Positions 5,410 through 5,479 of a stretch of 5,479 nucleotides of DNA are shown here, in pieces. Location of the stretch: positions 1 to 5,479 of the forward strand of contig DUHG01000033.1 in assembly GCA_013330975.1 (NCBI GenBank). The letters are read 5' to 3'. Position 1 is the stretch's first letter; each line of letters opens with the position of its first letter. The DNA is from Candidatus Bathyarchaeota archaeon. GTDB taxonomy: Archaea; Thermoproteota; Bathyarchaeia; Bathyarchaeales; Bathycorpusculaceae. A program made the position numbers and the translations under genes. Under the pieces are notes generated by a model. The model was given only the letters and a program-made list of their open reading frames with translations. It had not been told where the DNA came from and did not search any database.

Positions 5410-5479
5410 TTCTATATCGTGCAACTTGGTTCCTAGCAGCCAACAGCCGCTTTTTCACAAAGAGGAGCAGGACAGAAGT

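Noticed and set aside
5334..5447. tRNA or intron-containing tRNA, suggested by GGTTCCTAGC at 5428-5437 and the nearby stems
   Set aside because: The T-loop consensus GGTTCRANYCC is not met, and no matching acceptor stem or anticodon arm could be drawn.
5294..5458. N-terminal extension of the small gene to an ATG at 5458 (103 residues)
   Set aside because: The added stretch has Cys/Arg/Ser-rich, non-family-like composition, and the extension would bury the TATA-like box and hairpins within coding sequence.

Overview
The window looks like a piece of an archaeal chromosome. The evidence is a ribosomal protein L10e of the archaeal/eukaryotic type, AT-rich TATA-like boxes about 25-30 bases ahead of start codons, T-rich tracts instead of hairpin terminators at gene ends, very short leaders, and an archaeal/CPR-type THUMP-class RNA methyltransferase. 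Moderate base composition and general protein flavour would fit a mesophilic to moderately thermophilic lineage such as Bathyarchaeia, but that placement is inference from memory, not a phylogenetic result. No mobile element, CRISPR array, rRNA or recognisable tRNA was seen.

Layout. Positions 25-2984 hold a two-gene minus-strand unit: rpl10e (2451-2984) followed by ppsA (25-2454). The ppsA TTG start overlaps the rpl10e TGA stop in the four bases TTGA, so the two are almost certainly co-transcribed and probably translationally coupled. Positions 2985-3152 are a divergent promoter region, with a TATA box for rpl10e and, toward the plus-strand gene, a perfect 15-base palindrome and a 9-base inverted repeat. 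Positions 3153-4451 (+) encode a TrmG10/Trm11-like methyltransferase with a TTG start. It converges with a dCTP deaminase/dUTPase-fold gene (4458-4976, -), with only six bases between the two stop codons. Positions 4977-5146 carry the dcd-like promoter. A small minus-strand gene (5147-5293) encodes an unknown helical protein of 37-48 residues. The last ~185 bases have no convincing protein gene but contain alternative hairpins and a T-run that could mark a small RNA.

Together these are mostly housekeeping genes: ribosome (L10e), gluconeogenic PEP synthesis (PpsA), RNA modification (methyltransferase) and pyrimidine nucleotide metabolism (Dcd-like). I do not see a convincing new multi-gene system. 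The points that deserve a second look are small: non-standard catalytic motifs in the methyltransferase and in the Dcd-like protein, the rpl10e-ppsA coupling, operator-like symmetry between the divergent genes, and the small gene plus possible RNA at the right edge.
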